This document shows, piece after piece, positions 63,868 to 64,000 of a DNA stretch of 64,000 nucleotides. The stretch is from Lepidostoma basale. Its lineage: Eukaryota; Arthropoda; Insecta; Trichoptera; Lepidostomatidae. The position numbers were made by a program, and so were the translations under genes. Within the stretch, counting starts at the first letter, position 1; every line of letters begins with the position of its first letter. Where the stretch lies: the NCBI GenBank assembly GCA_022606425.2, contig JAHDVF020001348.1, forward strand, positions 997,001-1,061,000, written 5' to 3'. The notes below the pieces were generated by a model, which saw only the letters and a program-made list of their open reading frames with translations, was not told the DNA's origin and searched no databases.

Positions 63868-64000
63868 TAGCTGACCCGGCGAACTTCGTACCGCCTTATT
63901 AACTGTACCACATGTGTTAACTTATTAGCTGAATTAAATTCAGTTATTTTTTAAGTTAAAATTAATTACGTTCAATAAATGTGAAAAATTCAAAATGAAA
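63868..64000 (+). mobile_element. dispersed repeat starting CTAGCTGACCCGGCGAAC, cut by the window edge
   Basis: CTAGCTGACCCGGCGAACTT, CGTACCGCC and TTATTAGCTGAATTAAATTC match the element at 6487. Confidence 0.75.

Overview
This is a repeat-rich, AT-rich stretch of animal nuclear DNA, almost certainly from an insect. The evidence is spliced genes with GT-AG introns, a methuselah-family receptor (an arthropod-expanded GPCR family), a tRNA-derived SINE with an AAT tail, and many non-LTR retrotransposon and MITE remnants. I cannot name the species. The order is also uncertain: several repeats resemble ones common in beetles, moths and hemipterans.

Three real host genes can be rebuilt by following splice phase across exons. 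(1) Minus strand, 23440 to 9395: a complete methuselah-like seven-transmembrane receptor in 8 coding exons, 946 codons, with all junctions in phase. Its first exon carries an unusual block of eight ~35-residue Ser/Asp-rich tandem repeats between the signal peptide and the cysteine-rich ectodomain. (2) Minus strand, 44773 to 29166: a complete ANKZF1/Vms1 orthologue in 11 coding exons, 719 codons. It has the N-terminal zinc finger, the VLRF1 release-factor-like domain with its catalytic glutamine, an ankyrin pair, a coiled coil and a C-terminal zinc-binding segment. It should act in ribosome-associated quality control by releasing stalled peptides from tRNA. (3) Plus strand, 54753 to the right edge: the first two coding exons (signal peptide, then the start of an Ig domain) of an immunoglobulin-superfamily protein. 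They are split by an 8.7 kb intron and the gene runs off the window.

Everything else is mobile DNA. LINE-A (3' ends with TTAG repeats or an AAC/TTG run) has more than 20 truncated copies. LINE-B (TTTGA tail), LINE-D, LINE-E/G, LINE-F/J, LINE-H and LINE-I are further C-terminal reverse-transcriptase remnants. LINE-C at 48849-51445 keeps an open 742-codon reverse-transcriptase reading frame. DNA elements include a decayed mariner (TA sites), an internally deleted pogo/Tigger-like element (TA sites), a hAT-like element with a perfect 8-bp target duplication, and foldback or TIR MITEs. Among the foldbacks is a ~700-bp palindrome inside intron 1 of the receptor. Several insertions are nested with readable target-site duplications, so part of the order of events can be recovered.

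Layout: 1-9.2 kb is repeats with no supportable gene; 9.3-23.4 kb the receptor gene with repeat-filled introns; 23.4-29 kb repeats; 29.1-44.8 kb ANKZF1; 45-53.4 kb repeats including LINE-C; 53.4-64 kb the start of the Ig gene with its first intron. The three genes have no evident functional link. The most notable non-gene signal is a hammerhead-ribozyme-like motif at 37428-37473, with related degenerate versions elsewhere.
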